Under the pieces are notes generated by a model. It made no database searches. It had not been told where the DNA came from and saw only the letters and a list, made by a program, of their open reading frames with translations. Made by a program: the position numbers and the translations under genes. 53,327 nucleotides of DNA from an uncultured Bacteroidales bacterium (GTDB taxonomy: Bacteria; Bacteroidota; Bacteroidia; Bacteroidales; Bacteroidaceae), in the NCBI GenBank assembly GCA_902779315.1, contig CACZBC010000026.1:1-53327 (forward strand), given 5' to 3'. This document shows positions 1-7,636 of this stretch, in pieces. Within the stretch, counting starts at the first letter, position 1. Each line of letters opens with the position of its first letter.

Positions 1-303
1 ACAGAATTTTTCAGAGCTACCCTATAAAGATAAGAAAAATGTTCTGCTCCAAAATTAGTGCTTATTTCACTGGGAAAGGGCACAGGCACAATCCACTTGG
101 AATTTGGACATACTTCCTCTTTTGAAAAGTAGGAGAGAATCTGCACACATATAGTACACTGCAAAGAAATACTTTAGGAAACAATAGCATTTTCGATTAG
201 CTATTGAAGGAAGAAAAGGTTCAGTTAAATGGAGTTCAATGAAGGGTGTGAGTGGTGGAACAGCGTTTTTTATTTCGTTCGCAACAATTTCTTTTAGAAT
301 CTT
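1..303. other. Left-edge stretch without a recognisable gene
   Basis: AT-rich sequence downstream of dusB. I see no start-bearing frame with recognisable protein, no clear hairpin terminator and no copy of the 22-bp repeat. A minus frame stays open from about 302 to 66, and a short plus frame enters from the left edge and stops near position 58. Neither resembles a family I know. The latter could be the tail of a gene outside the window, but that is a guess. Confidence 0.4.
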
Positions 304-1341
304 TTAAAGCATCAGAGTTTTCAGCATCTCTCTGCTATTCTCGATGAGGGCAAAAACTTCCTCCTTAGTTTCGGCTCGAAGCATGGCGATACGGGTCTCG
401 CGATAGTTGGGGATGCCTTTGAAGAGAGGCGTCGCAGCAAGATGACGGCGGACATGGCGGATGCCGCAAAGTTCGAGGTTTTTGCCGTGAGTGATGTTCT
501 GCGGGTTTTGCGAAGCGCAATCAATGCTGATGAGGACTTGCTGCTTCAGGATGTCAACCTTTTCATCGAGCGAGAGAGGCTGGTCGGGGTGGGTGATTTC
601 GTGGAATATCCAGGGCCTTCCGAAAGTGGCTCTGCCTATCATCACAGCATCAACTCCGTAACGTTCGAATGCCAGTTGAGCCTCTTCGGCTGAGGTGATG
701 TCGCCGTTTCCTATGATGGGAATGTGCATACGAGGATTTGCTTTTACCAAGCCGATGTTCGTCCAATCCGCTTCTCCCGTATACATCTGCGCTCTGGTTC
801 TGCCATGAATGGTCAATGCCTTGATGCCACAATCCTGGAGTCGCTCGGCAAGGTCAACGATGAAAGGTGTTCCGTCAGGCAAAAGGAGGTGCTTCTCGTC
901 CCACGCAAGGCGGGTCTTAACCGTAACAGGGGTGTTTGGAACTGCTCCCACGACAGCCTTTGTGATGTCGAGGATGCCTGGAACATTCTGCAACATGCCT
1001 GCTCCAGCGCCTTTGCCAGCAACCTTCTTGACTGGACAACCAAAGTTGATGTCGAGTACGTCAGGATGTGCCTGATCCACCACGATGCGGGCCGCCTCGC
1101 GCATTGCCTCGACGTCTTTGCCGTAGATCTGTATGGCGACAGGTCGCTCCTCTGGGCAAATCTGCAGTTTCAGCAGGCTCTTGTTCACCATTCGGATGAG
1201 GGCGTCGCTCGACACGAACTCCGAATAGACCATTGCAGCCCCCATTTGTCGACAAAGCAAGCGAAAGCCGATGTCTGTGACGTCCTCCATCGGAGCCAGC
1301 AAAACAGGGCGATTGCCAAGGTCGATATTGCCTATCTTCAT
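304..1341 (-). CDS. dusB: tRNA-dihydrouridine synthase (DusB family)
   Basis: A flavin enzyme that reduces uridine to dihydrouridine in the D-loop of tRNA, in the cytoplasm, using NADPH. The 345-residue length fits the family. It opens with the LAPMEDVTD segment of the FMN-binding barrel. The catalytic Cys is C102 in the NFGCPVKKV signature, followed by a glycine-rich GKGAGAGML stretch. NGDI and GRATFGRPW near residues 210-245 are the usual phosphate-binding segments. It is the last gene of a minus-strand run, 9 nt after sufE. Assignment to the Dus family is firm; DusB rather than another Dus subtype is likely. Confidence 0.93.
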   Translation of the reverse strand: MKIGNIDLGNRPVLLAPMEDVTDIGFRLLCRQMGAAMVYSEFVSSDALIRMVNKSLLKLQICPEERPVAIQIYGKDVEAMREAARIVVDQAHPDVLDINFGCPVKKVAGKGAGAGMLQNVPGILDITKAVVGAVPNTPVTVKTRLAWDEKHLLLPDGTPFIVDLAERLQDCGIKALTIHGRTRAQMYTGEADWTNIGLVKANPRMHIPIIGNGDITSAEEAQLAFERYGVDAVMIGRATFGRPWIFHEITHPDQPLSLDEKVDILKQQVLISIDCASQNPQNITHGKNLELCGIRHVRRHLAATPLFKGIPNYRETRIAMLRAETKEEVFALIENSREMLKTLML

Positions 1342-1350
1342 AGGGTTGCT

Positions 1351-1737
1351 TCAGGCGTTTTGTCCTTTTACCTTGTAGGCCAAAGCGTACATCTTCATCT
1401 GTTTGAGCATTGCACCAAGTCCGTTGCTACGAGTAGGCGAGAGGTGTTCGCGAAGACCAATGCGCTCAATGAAATACAAGTCTGCATCGAGTATCTCTTG
1501 AGGTGTGTGATCGGAGAGAACTCGAACCAGGAGAGCGACGATTCCTTTGACAATTAGGGCATCACTTTCTGCGCGAAAATGCACCATTCCATCGATTAAA
1601 TCGGCTTGCAACCACACCCGACTTTGGCAACCGTCAATGAGGTTCTGCTCCGTCTTGTATTGCTGGTATCGGTCCATCCAATCGTCGAAGTCGCTGAATT
1701 CGGCGATGATTTCGTCTTGTATCTCGTTAATGCTCAT
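1351..1737 (-). CDS. sufE: SufE family Fe-S cluster assembly protein
   Basis: SufE accepts sulfane sulfur from the cysteine desulfurase SufS and passes it to the Suf scaffold. The 128-residue protein carries the acceptor Cys at C37 inside DGCQSRVW, matching the family motif GCxSxVW. The helical C-terminal half, with LSPTRSNGLGAML, is also typical. The start overlaps the end of the upstream glutaminyl cyclase gene by 11 nt, so translation is probably coupled. SufS and the SufBCD scaffold are not in the window. Confidence 0.92.
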   Translation of the reverse strand: MSINEIQDEIIAEFSDFDDWMDRYQQYKTEQNLIDGCQSRVWLQADLIDGMVHFRAESDALIVKGIVALLVRVLSDHTPQEILDADLYFIERIGLREHLSPTRSNGLGAMLKQMKMYALAYKVKGQNA

Positions 1738-2719
1738 TGTAAATCAACTGTGTTAAGGTTTGTCCGACAGCTTCGAGAACGTTGGGATCGATGTTGTCTG
1801 GCGTGTCTTTCAGCGTGTGCCAAGTGGGGCCGAAACTGCTTGGACCATCATTGTAGTGAGGGATGATGTCGATGCAAGGAATGCCGGCATCGTTCACGTT
1901 AATGTGGTCATCAGTGACGTATCCACCGTCTTTGAGTGGGAAGAACTGTCTGTAACCAAGTTGTCCGGCTAGTTGCCAGACGCGATTGACGATGGGGTCG
2001 GCCAACTGTCGGCTGATGCCTTCGCGCAAGAAGGTTGCCCCCAAGCCTCCCACCATGTCGAGAAGAACGCCGAAGCGGGCTTTGTAACCATCTGCCCTGG
2101 CTCGTTCTGCCCAGAATTTTGACCCGAGACACCAAGTGTCGGACGAGCCGATGCGGTCTTCTTCCCATTGTGGTGTGCCCAAATCTTCCGCGTCAAAACA
2201 GATCATGTCGATGCCGACCTGGACTGGTTTCTCTTGCAGAAGCCGGCAGATTTCCAGCATCACTGCAACACCGCTAGCTCCATCGTTGGCAGCAAGAATA
2301 GGCGTGCGATGGTTCTTCTCGTCAGGGTCGTTGTCTGCCCAAGGTCGGCTGTCCCAATGACTGCAAAGCAGAATTCGGTCGGAATTGCCTGGATTGATGT
2401 GTGCTATGATGTTTCGAGCAGGCTTTTTTGTGCCGTCCCAAATGGTGACGTCGGCAAACTGTTCCTCAACTTCGGCACCCAGTTCTTTGAAACGTCCCAC
2501 TAGATAATCGCCGCAACGACGTGCTGCGTCGCTACCCGTTACGCGTGGTCCAAACGCACATTGCTCTTTTATATGGAAGAAAGCATTATCGGCATTGAAT
2601 CGCGGACAAGGCGACAACGCGATGGTATCTGCAATGGAAGAGCCTTTCCGAGTCTTTCCATCGCAAGAGACAAAGAGGAGTGTGATGATGAAGAGGAGCC
2701 AAAAGGATGTCTTTTTCAT
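1727..2719 (-). CDS. Glutaminyl-peptide cyclotransferase-like M28 lipoprotein
   Basis: Probably a type II (animal-type) glutaminyl cyclase that converts N-terminal Gln of exported proteins to pyroglutamate. The 330 residues begin with a lipoprotein signal ending LLFVSC, lipidated at C19, so it should sit on a membrane facing the periplasm. The M28 zinc site is visible as CSHWDSRP, AANDGASG, DAEDLG, LDMVGG and the late GPTWHTL histidine. The single-zinc QC layout, rather than a two-zinc aminopeptidase, is inferred from resemblance to the QCs of Porphyromonas, Prevotella and Tannerella. At least six exported proteins in this window show Gln right after the predicted signal peptide. A plain M28 aminopeptidase remains the alternative. 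Confidence 0.8.
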   Translation of the reverse strand: MKKTSFWLLFIITLLFVSCDGKTRKGSSIADTIALSPCPRFNADNAFFHIKEQCAFGPRVTGSDAARRCGDYLVGRFKELGAEVEEQFADVTIWDGTKKPARNIIAHINPGNSDRILLCSHWDSRPWADNDPDEKNHRTPILAANDGASGVAVMLEICRLLQEKPVQVGIDMICFDAEDLGTPQWEEDRIGSSDTWCLGSKFWAERARADGYKARFGVLLDMVGGLGATFLREGISRQLADPIVNRVWQLAGQLGYRQFFPLKDGGYVTDDHINVNDAGIPCIDIIPHYNDGPSSFGPTWHTLKDTPDNIDPNVLEAVGQTLTQLIYNEH

Positions 2720-2722
2720 TGT

Positions 2723-4429
2723 CTAATGATTATTGTCGATTAGCCTGAGGAAGTTCCCACCCATGATGAGGCGGATGTCTTGCTCTGAGAATTGTCGACG
2801 AAGGAGGTGGCGAGTGAAGTTGATTATCTCGGAAGCATCGGCCAAACCAGGCACTCCTCCGTCTCCGTCGAAGTCCGTCCCGAGGCCGACATGCTCTACG
2901 CCCATTATCTTGGCGGCATGGCAAAGATGCTCGACGGCGTCGATGATGGTGGCTTGTCCGTCTGTACGAAGGAAACCTTGATATACTGTGGTTTGTGCCA
3001 CACCATCGGCTTTTGCCAAAGCTCGCATCTGATCGTCTGTGAGATTGCGTGGATGATCGCAAAGAGCCCTTGCAGAACTGTGGCTGCATACGATGGGAAC
3101 TTTGCTGAGTTCGAGTGCGTCGTAGAAACTTTTCTCTGAGGCATGACTCAAATCCACAAGGATGCCAAGCCGGTTCATCTGTTGCACAACCTCTCGGCCG
3201 AAGTCGCTCAAGCCGCCATGTTCTTCGTTGCCTCGAGCAGAGTCGCAGATGTCGTTGTCTCCGTTGTGACAAAGCGTCATATAGACTATGCCGCGATGTT
3301 TGAATTGTTCAAGCTGCCCAATGTCTTTTCCTATGGCATAACCGTTCTCGATACCCCTGAGAATAGCCTTCTTGCCTTGTGCTTTGAGGCGAAGGATGTC
3401 GCTCGAAGACTCTGCGAAACCAACGCGATCGCTGTTTGCCTGGACTATCTCGTCGATTTGTGTGAGCAGCCGGTTTGCCTTTGCCGTAGCGGCTTTGTAG
3501 GCTTCTTCGTTGCGTTCTCCTTGAGGAAGATAAGCCACCATGATTGAAGCATCAAGGCGACCTTCAGTCATCTTGGGAAGGTTGACGAGCACTTTGTCAG
3601 AGCGAGTTCCGAACATGGTAATGTTCTCTTTACTGTTTTCGGTAAAGAACATTGGTGTGTCGCAATGGCTGTCTAATATAATAGATGTGTCGTGAATGTG
3701 TTTTGCTTGGGCAAAAGTCCTCGCTTCACTCACCAACCAACGGAAGACGGACATCATGGATTCGTCGTGATTCAGGATGAAACACTCGGGATGCCATTGG
3801 ATGCCAAGCAATGCCTTGTGCTCGCTCGACTCGACAGCCTCGATGATTCCGTCAGGACTCAACGCCGAAACCTTGAGATGGGGTCCTGGATCGCTTACCG
3901 CCTGATGGTGGAAAGAGTTGACAGGCAAGGTCTGTTTGTTGCCGAAAATGCTTTGGAGCATGCTCCCTTCCTCGATGTTGACTGTGTGCGAAACATTGTG
4001 TCGAGGCATATCCTGCGAGTGTTTGATCTTCGCGCCTTCGCCTTGGACGTAAATATCCTGGAAGACTTTGCCGTCGAGGGCTGCCGCCATAACCTGAATG
4101 CCTCGGCAGATGCCCAGCATGGGTATTTGACGATGGAAGGCTTCGCGAGCGAGGAAGAGTTCGGCCTCGTCTCTTTTGGGGCAGACACTATGGAGTTGTG
4201 GCAGGGGTTCTTCGCCCAAGAGGAGCGGGTTGATGTCGCCACCTCCGGAAAAGAGGATGCCGTCCAAGGTTTCGAGGAGGGTGACGAGTGCCTCTTTGTC
4301 GTTGTGAGGCGGGATGGCTACAGGTGTTCCTCCTGCTTTGACGACAGAGAGGTAGTAGCCTTCAGCCAGCTCGCAGCCTTTCTCTCCGAAGTTGCCTGTA
4401 ATGCCGATGAGTGGGTGTTGGCGTATCAT
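2723..4429 (-). CDS. Fusion of C26 gamma-glutamyl hydrolase and M19 membrane-dipeptidase domains
   Basis: A two-domain 568-residue protein. Residues 1-240 form a class I glutamine amidotransferase-like domain of the PuuD/C26 type: nucleophile C108 in GICRGIQ, with the His and Glu of IQWHPE at 213 and 215. Residues 248-566 form an M19 renal-dipeptidase domain with DSHCDTP (H255, D257), GIENGYAIG, LVDLSHAS, CSHSSARAL and GLGTDFDGD. No signal peptide is visible, so a cytoplasmic site is likely. A gamma-glutamyl bond hydrolase joined to a dipeptidase suggests stepwise degradation of gamma-glutamyl peptides such as glutathione-like compounds (inference). It overlaps the Lrp gene by 4 nt (ATGA) and lies 3 nt from the glutaminyl cyclase gene. 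Confidence 0.85.
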   Translation of the reverse strand: MIRQHPLIGITGNFGEKGCELAEGYYLSVVKAGGTPVAIPPHNDKEALVTLLETLDGILFSGGGDINPLLLGEEPLPQLHSVCPKRDEAELFLAREAFHRQIPMLGICRGIQVMAAALDGKVFQDIYVQGEGAKIKHSQDMPRHNVSHTVNIEEGSMLQSIFGNKQTLPVNSFHHQAVSDPGPHLKVSALSPDGIIEAVESSEHKALLGIQWHPECFILNHDESMMSVFRWLVSEARTFAQAKHIHDTSIILDSHCDTPMFFTENSKENITMFGTRSDKVLVNLPKMTEGRLDASIMVAYLPQGERNEEAYKAATAKANRLLTQIDEIVQANSDRVGFAESSSDILRLKAQGKKAILRGIENGYAIGKDIGQLEQFKHRGIVYMTLCHNGDNDICDSARGNEEHGGLSDFGREVVQQMNRLGILVDLSHASEKSFYDALELSKVPIVCSHSSARALCDHPRNLTDDQMRALAKADGVAQTTVYQGFLRTDGQATIIDAVEHLCHAAKIMGVEHVGLGTDFDGDGGVPGLADASEIINFTRHLLRRQFSEQDIRLIMGGNFLRLIDNNH

Positions 4430-4923
4430 GACTCTTCAGGAACAATGGGTTTCGTTTCTGCATGTTGGGCTCCGATGGGCACTTCTTTGCGGAAGCTCTG
4501 CTTGAGGGAGATGAGGGTTTCTGTGGAAACCACTCCGTCAATTTCCTGCAAGCGGTCGTTCAGCAGGGTCATAAGGTGTGCGTTATCGCGAGCAAAGAGT
4601 TTGATGAGCATTGTGTAGGGGCCAGTCGTGAAGTGACATTCCACGATTTCGGGTATCTTCTTGAACTCCTCCACTACGCTCTTGTACATGGATGCCTTTT
4701 GAAGGGTGATGCCGATGTAGGTGCAAGTGTTGTACCCCAAGCAGAATGGGTTGACATGATAGCCGGAACCGATGACGACGCCACCGTCGATGAGGCGTTG
4801 GACGCGCTGGTGTACGGCTGCTCGGCTCACGCCACATATTTCTGCAACCTCCTTGAAAGGAATGCGTGCATTACAGGAGATCAACTCAAGAATCTGTTTG
4901 TCTAATTCGTCTACTTTAAGCAT
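4426..4923 (-). CDS. Lrp/AsnC family transcriptional regulator
   Basis: A 165-residue feast/famine regulator. The N-terminal helix-turn-helix (about residues 7-50) contains DEIDKQIL-like DELDKQILELI and the recognition segment GVSRAAVHQRVQRL. The C-terminal RAM domain (about 65-140) contains TGPYTMLIKLFARD and the GVVSTETLISL strand, which normally binds an amino acid. It is the first gene of the minus operon and overlaps the peptidase fusion by 4 nt, so it may sense an amino acid or peptide product and control the operon. That link is inferred from position only. Confidence 0.9.
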   Translation of the reverse strand: MLKVDELDKQILELISCNARIPFKEVAEICGVSRAAVHQRVQRLIDGGVVIGSGYHVNPFCLGYNTCTYIGITLQKASMYKSVVEEFKKIPEIVECHFTTGPYTMLIKLFARDNAHLMTLLNDRLQEIDGVVSTETLISLKQSFRKEVPIGAQHAETKPIVPEES

Positions 4924-4956
4924 GATGTTTTTGTTTATTGGTTGTTATTTTGATAG

Positions 4957-4964
4957 CAAAAGTA
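4957..4964 (-). promoter_or_regulatory. Bacteroidetes -7 box before the lrp operon
   Basis: Reads TACTTTTG on the minus strand, matching TAnnTTTG, 33 nt upstream of the Lrp start codon. It is the only good match in that interval. Confidence 0.5.
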
Positions 4965-5114
4965 GCAATTATTTTTCAAAATGCAATGAGAAATGCCCGG
5001 AAAAAGCAGAAAACGGCATGTTTTTCTTACATTTTGACATCGAGAGCCGTTGGAAAGGCGGAGACTTGGCACTTCGAGAGCGCCTTTGTCCGACAGGTGG
5101 GAATGAAACGTCGC

Positions 5115-5243
5115 CAGTGACGTTTGCAATCATCTAGTGTGACGTTCGCGATTAACTAGTGTGATGTTTGCAATTTACTAGTGTGACGTTTGCGATTAAC
5201 TAGTGTGACGTTTGCAATTTACTAGTGTGACGTTTACGATTTA
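5115..5243. repeat. 22-bp tandem repeat array A
   Basis: Five full 22-bp units run from 5134 to 5243, after a partial unit beginning CAGTGACGTTTGC at 5114-5115. The unit is CTAGTGTGACGTTTGC followed by six bases that alternate between RATTTA and GATTAA types. Each unit carries the palindrome ACTAGT at its junction. The array lies between the 3' end of xerD and the promoter of the lrp operon. The rest of the 4924-5271 gap shows no gene. Confidence 0.9.
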
Positions 5244-5271
5244 ACTACGCCACATTTTCTGGGCTCCCGTT

Positions 5272-6231
5272 TCAGTCCTTGATGTTCCTGGGGTGATGCT
5301 CCAGAATCTCCTGTCGGAGGTGGCTCTTGTCGATGTGCATATAGATCTCGGTTGTGCCGATATCTTCGTGTCCGAGCATGGCTTGGATGGCTCGCAGATT
5401 GGCCCCTCCCTCCAAGAGCTGCGTGGCAAAACTGTGGCGGAAGGTGTGTGGGCTGATGTTCTTCTTGATTCCCGCTTTCTCGGCATACTCTTTAATATAT
5501 ACGAAGAGCGATATCCTGCTGAGGTGTTTGCCTCGCCGAAGCGAGATGAAGACGTAGTCGTCCTCGCCAGGCTTTACTGCGACGCCTTGTCGGACAACGA
5601 ACCATTGCCGCAACTTCTGGATGGCATTCTCGCCGATGGGAACCAGTCTTTCCTTCCTTCCCTTGCCATGAACTCGGATGTATCCCTCTTCGAGATAGAG
5701 CTCGCTCAACTTCAAGTTCACCAACTCGCTGATTCTGAGGCCACAACTGAACAGGACTTCTATGATGGCGAGGTCGCGGATGCCTTCAGGTTTGCTCAGG
5801 TCTATCGCGGCTTCTATCGCGTCAATTTCAGGCAGACTCAGCACTTCAGGCAGGTGTTTGCCTATTTTCGGACTCTCGAGCAACTCTGTGGGGTCGGTCT
5901 CAATCTCTTTCTCGATAGTCAGGAAACGGTAGAACGAACGGACTCCGCTCAGGATTCGAGCTACGGATCGAGGTCCCACGCCAAGTTCCTGCAGCGTCTT
6001 CGCGAACTTGTCCAACTGCTCGAGTGTGACCTTGCGGAAGTCGATGCCCTCGTCCGTATAGTAGTTGAGGAGCTTCTGGAGGTCCTTGAGATAGGCGTCG
6101 AGGGTGTTCGCAGTGTACGAACGCTCAAGCCGCAGATATTGGAAGTAACGGCGAATAATGGCGTTGCCAATCGTGCCAGTATTTGTTAATTCGTAATGCA
6201 AAATCTCTTTCTTAACGTATTTTTTATGCAA
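5272..6231 (-). CDS. xerD: Tyrosine recombinase XerD-like
   Basis: A site-specific recombinase of 319 residues, near the usual 300 for XerC/XerD, which resolves chromosome dimers. The N-terminal SAM-like domain covers about residues 25-115 (IRRYFQYLRLERSYTANTL). The catalytic domain holds the RKR..H-R-H/W-Y set: CGLRISELVNL, HGKGRKERLVP, HTFRHSFAT, LGHEDIGTTEIYMHID with the nucleophile Tyr. It stands alone, divergent from aroQ, without mobile-element neighbours, which favours a housekeeping Xer enzyme. The first 20 or so residues may be an over-long start. Confidence 0.87.
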   Translation of the reverse strand: MHKKYVKKEILHYELTNTGTIGNAIIRRYFQYLRLERSYTANTLDAYLKDLQKLLNYYTDEGIDFRKVTLEQLDKFAKTLQELGVGPRSVARILSGVRSFYRFLTIEKEIETDPTELLESPKIGKHLPEVLSLPEIDAIEAAIDLSKPEGIRDLAIIEVLFSCGLRISELVNLKLSELYLEEGYIRVHGKGRKERLVPIGENAIQKLRQWFVVRQGVAVKPGEDDYVFISLRRGKHLSRISLFVYIKEYAEKAGIKKNISPHTFRHSFATQLLEGGANLRAIQAMLGHEDIGTTEIYMHIDKSHLRQEILEHHPRNIKD

Positions 6232-6260
6232 TGTTCTTGCAAGATAACGGGATTTATTAT

Positions 6261-6268
6261 TATCTTTG
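6261..6268 (+). promoter_or_regulatory. Promoter -7 box for aroQ
   Basis: TATCTTTG, with a TTG about 21 nt upstream (6237-6239), in the Bacteroidetes -33/-7 arrangement. It lies 44 nt before the aroQ ATG and rules out longer in-frame starts upstream at 6196. Confidence 0.7.
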
Positions 6269-6312
6269 TAGCAACAACTAAAGCTTTTCGACTACAAAAA
6301 TACAACTTTATT

Positions 6313-6753
6313 ATGAGAATTCAAATTATAAACGGCCCAAATCTTAATCTTTTGGGCATTCGCGAGCCTGAAATCTATGGCAAACGCGCTTGGGAAGACT
6401 ACCTGAAGGAACTGCGTGCACGATTCCCCAAGGTACGCATCGATTACTTCCAGAGCAACCTGGAAGGCGAAATCATCAACATGATCCACGAGGTCGGCTT
6501 CGACCGTGACGGCATCGTACTTAATGCAGGAGCATACACTCACACCAGCATCGCCATCCTCGATGCCCTGAGAAGTGTGAGCACGCCCACAGTCGAAGTG
6601 CACATCAGCAACGTCTATCAGCGCGAGGAATTCCGCCGTCGCAGCATCATCAGCCCAGGTTGCGTAGGCTTCGTAGGCGGCTTCGGACTCGACAGCTACC
6701 GCCTTGCCATCGAGGCATTGATAGACAACGCAGATCGCGACAAAGCAGAGTAA
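6313..6753 (+). CDS. aroQ: Type II 3-dehydroquinate dehydratase
   Basis: Third step of the shikimate pathway: 3-dehydroquinate to 3-dehydroshikimate, by the dodecameric type II enzyme. The start at 6313 gives 146 residues opening MRIQIINGPNLNLLGIREPE, the classic N-terminus. An in-frame start at 6196 would add 39 hydrophobic residues and precede the promoter, so I reject it. The catalytic Tyr (EIYG), NAGAYTHTS, VEVHISNVYQREEFR and the terminal GFGLDSYRLAI are all present. The stop codon is followed at once by the ATG of the methyltransferase. Confidence 0.96.
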   Translation: MRIQIINGPNLNLLGIREPEIYGKRAWEDYLKELRARFPKVRIDYFQSNLEGEIINMIHEVGFDRDGIVLNAGAYTHTSIAILDALRSVSTPTVEVHISNVYQREEFRRRSIISPGCVGFVGGFGLDSYRLAIEALIDNADRDKAE

Positions 6754-7380
6754 ATGACCCTCGACGAGTATATCCTTCAGCACATCGATGCCGAAGGAGA
6801 TTATCTGCATGCCCTTTGGCGTGACACACAGCTGCGTCTTTCTTACGGACAGATGGCGAGTGGTCATCTGCAAGGACGCCTTTTGAAGATGCTCGTCGAG
6901 ATGGTGAAGCCGTTGAAAGTGCTCGAGTTGGGTACTTTCAGCGGCTATGCCACTTTATGTATGGCAGAGGGTTTGGGCGAGAAGGCAGAGATACATACCT
7001 TCGAAGTGTTCGACGAGAACGAGGATTTCCTCAGAAAATGGTTCGAGGGAAGTGCCTGTCGGGACAAGATCCACCTTCACATCGGCGATGCTCTGCAGCT
7101 TGTCCCACAGATGCAGGAGCGTTGGGACTTCGCCTTTATTGATGCCGACAAGCGCGAATATGTGGCTTACTACGAGATGCTACTGCCCTTGATGAATCCT
7201 GGAGGCTTTATCATTGCCGACAATACCCTGTGGTATGGGCATGTTTTGGAACATCCAAAAGATAGCGACATGCAGACGAAAGGCGTTCAGGCCTTCAATG
7301 ATTTGGTCGCCAAGGACAGTCGCGTCGAGAAAGTCATACTGCCTCTTCGCGACGGACTCACTATCATTCGAGTGAAGTAG
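6754..7380 (+). CDS. SAM-dependent O-methyltransferase, CCoAOMT-like
   Basis: A 208-residue class I methyltransferase of the catechol/caffeoyl-CoA O-methyltransferase family. Motif I is LELGTFSGYATLCMAEGL, followed by EVFDENEDFLRK. The acidic metal-binding segment is WDFAFIDADKREYVAYY, and GGFIIADNTLW completes the divalent-cation site. Its ATG abuts the aroQ stop codon, so the two are cotranscribed. The substrate cannot be deduced. Its last 17 nt overlap, tail to tail, the end of the small lipoprotein gene on the other strand. Confidence 0.9.
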   Translation: MTLDEYILQHIDAEGDYLHALWRDTQLRLSYGQMASGHLQGRLLKMLVEMVKPLKVLELGTFSGYATLCMAEGLGEKAEIHTFEVFDENEDFLRKWFEGSACRDKIHLHIGDALQLVPQMQERWDFAFIDADKREYVAYYEMLLPLMNPGGFIIADNTLWYGHVLEHPKDSDMQTKGVQAFNDLVAKDSRVEKVILPLRDGLTIIRVK

Positions 7381-7609
7381 GAGGGTCTACTTTCTGCACT
7401 TTCTCAACCTTGACTGGAGGTCCTCCATAGAGAACTCTCACTCTGTCAATGGGTTGTTTCTTGTCGACGATTCCTGGAGGAGGTCCGTAAAGCTCCACCG
7501 TTCCGTCTCCTTTCTGAATTTTCTTGGCTGTCTTGCATGCTGCGAAGCCCAACAAGGTGATGAGCGAGCCCAGCATTAACCGCCAGAATGAACGAATTTT
7601 CCTAGCCAT
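7364..7609 (-). CDS. Small lipoprotein of a radical SAM/lipoprotein pair
   Basis: An 81-residue lipoprotein. A hydrophobic signal (residues 11-24) ends GFAAC with lipidated C25, followed by a basic spacer. The mature part contains two copies of an aromatic-glycine-proline element, YGPPP at Y41 and YGGPP at Y61, each after a V-x-L stretch. It starts 27 nt after the radical SAM gene stop. I recall this combination as the rSAM/lipoprotein system described only by protein-family models in Bacteroidetes (TIGR04134 beside TIGR04133). The lipoprotein is a plausible substrate, with the YG[PG]PP elements as candidate modification sites; that is inference. No function is known to me. Confidence 0.72.
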   Translation of the reverse strand: MARKIRSFWRLMLGSLITLLGFAACKTAKKIQKGDGTVELYGPPPGIVDKKQPIDRVRVLYGGPPVKVEKVQKVDPPTSLE

Positions 7610-7636
7610 CTTTTTATTTTCTACATTTCTTGTTTT

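Noticed and set aside
1-303. Minus frame running about 302 to 66
   Set aside because: It has no convincing start, no known motif, and continues into dusB; probably chance in AT-rich DNA.
5115-5243. CRISPR array
   Set aside because: The 22-bp units are directly adjacent, with no unique spacers and no cas genes nearby; sequence differences are point changes within the unit.
5272-6231. Phase-variation invertase or integrase acting on the 25-30 kb inverted repeats
   Set aside because: Sequence and isolated context fit the housekeeping XerD type; a link to the distant repeats is not supported by anything in the window.
6196-6312. N-terminal extension of aroQ
   Set aside because: The promoter box at 6261 lies inside it and the family begins at MRIQIINGPN.
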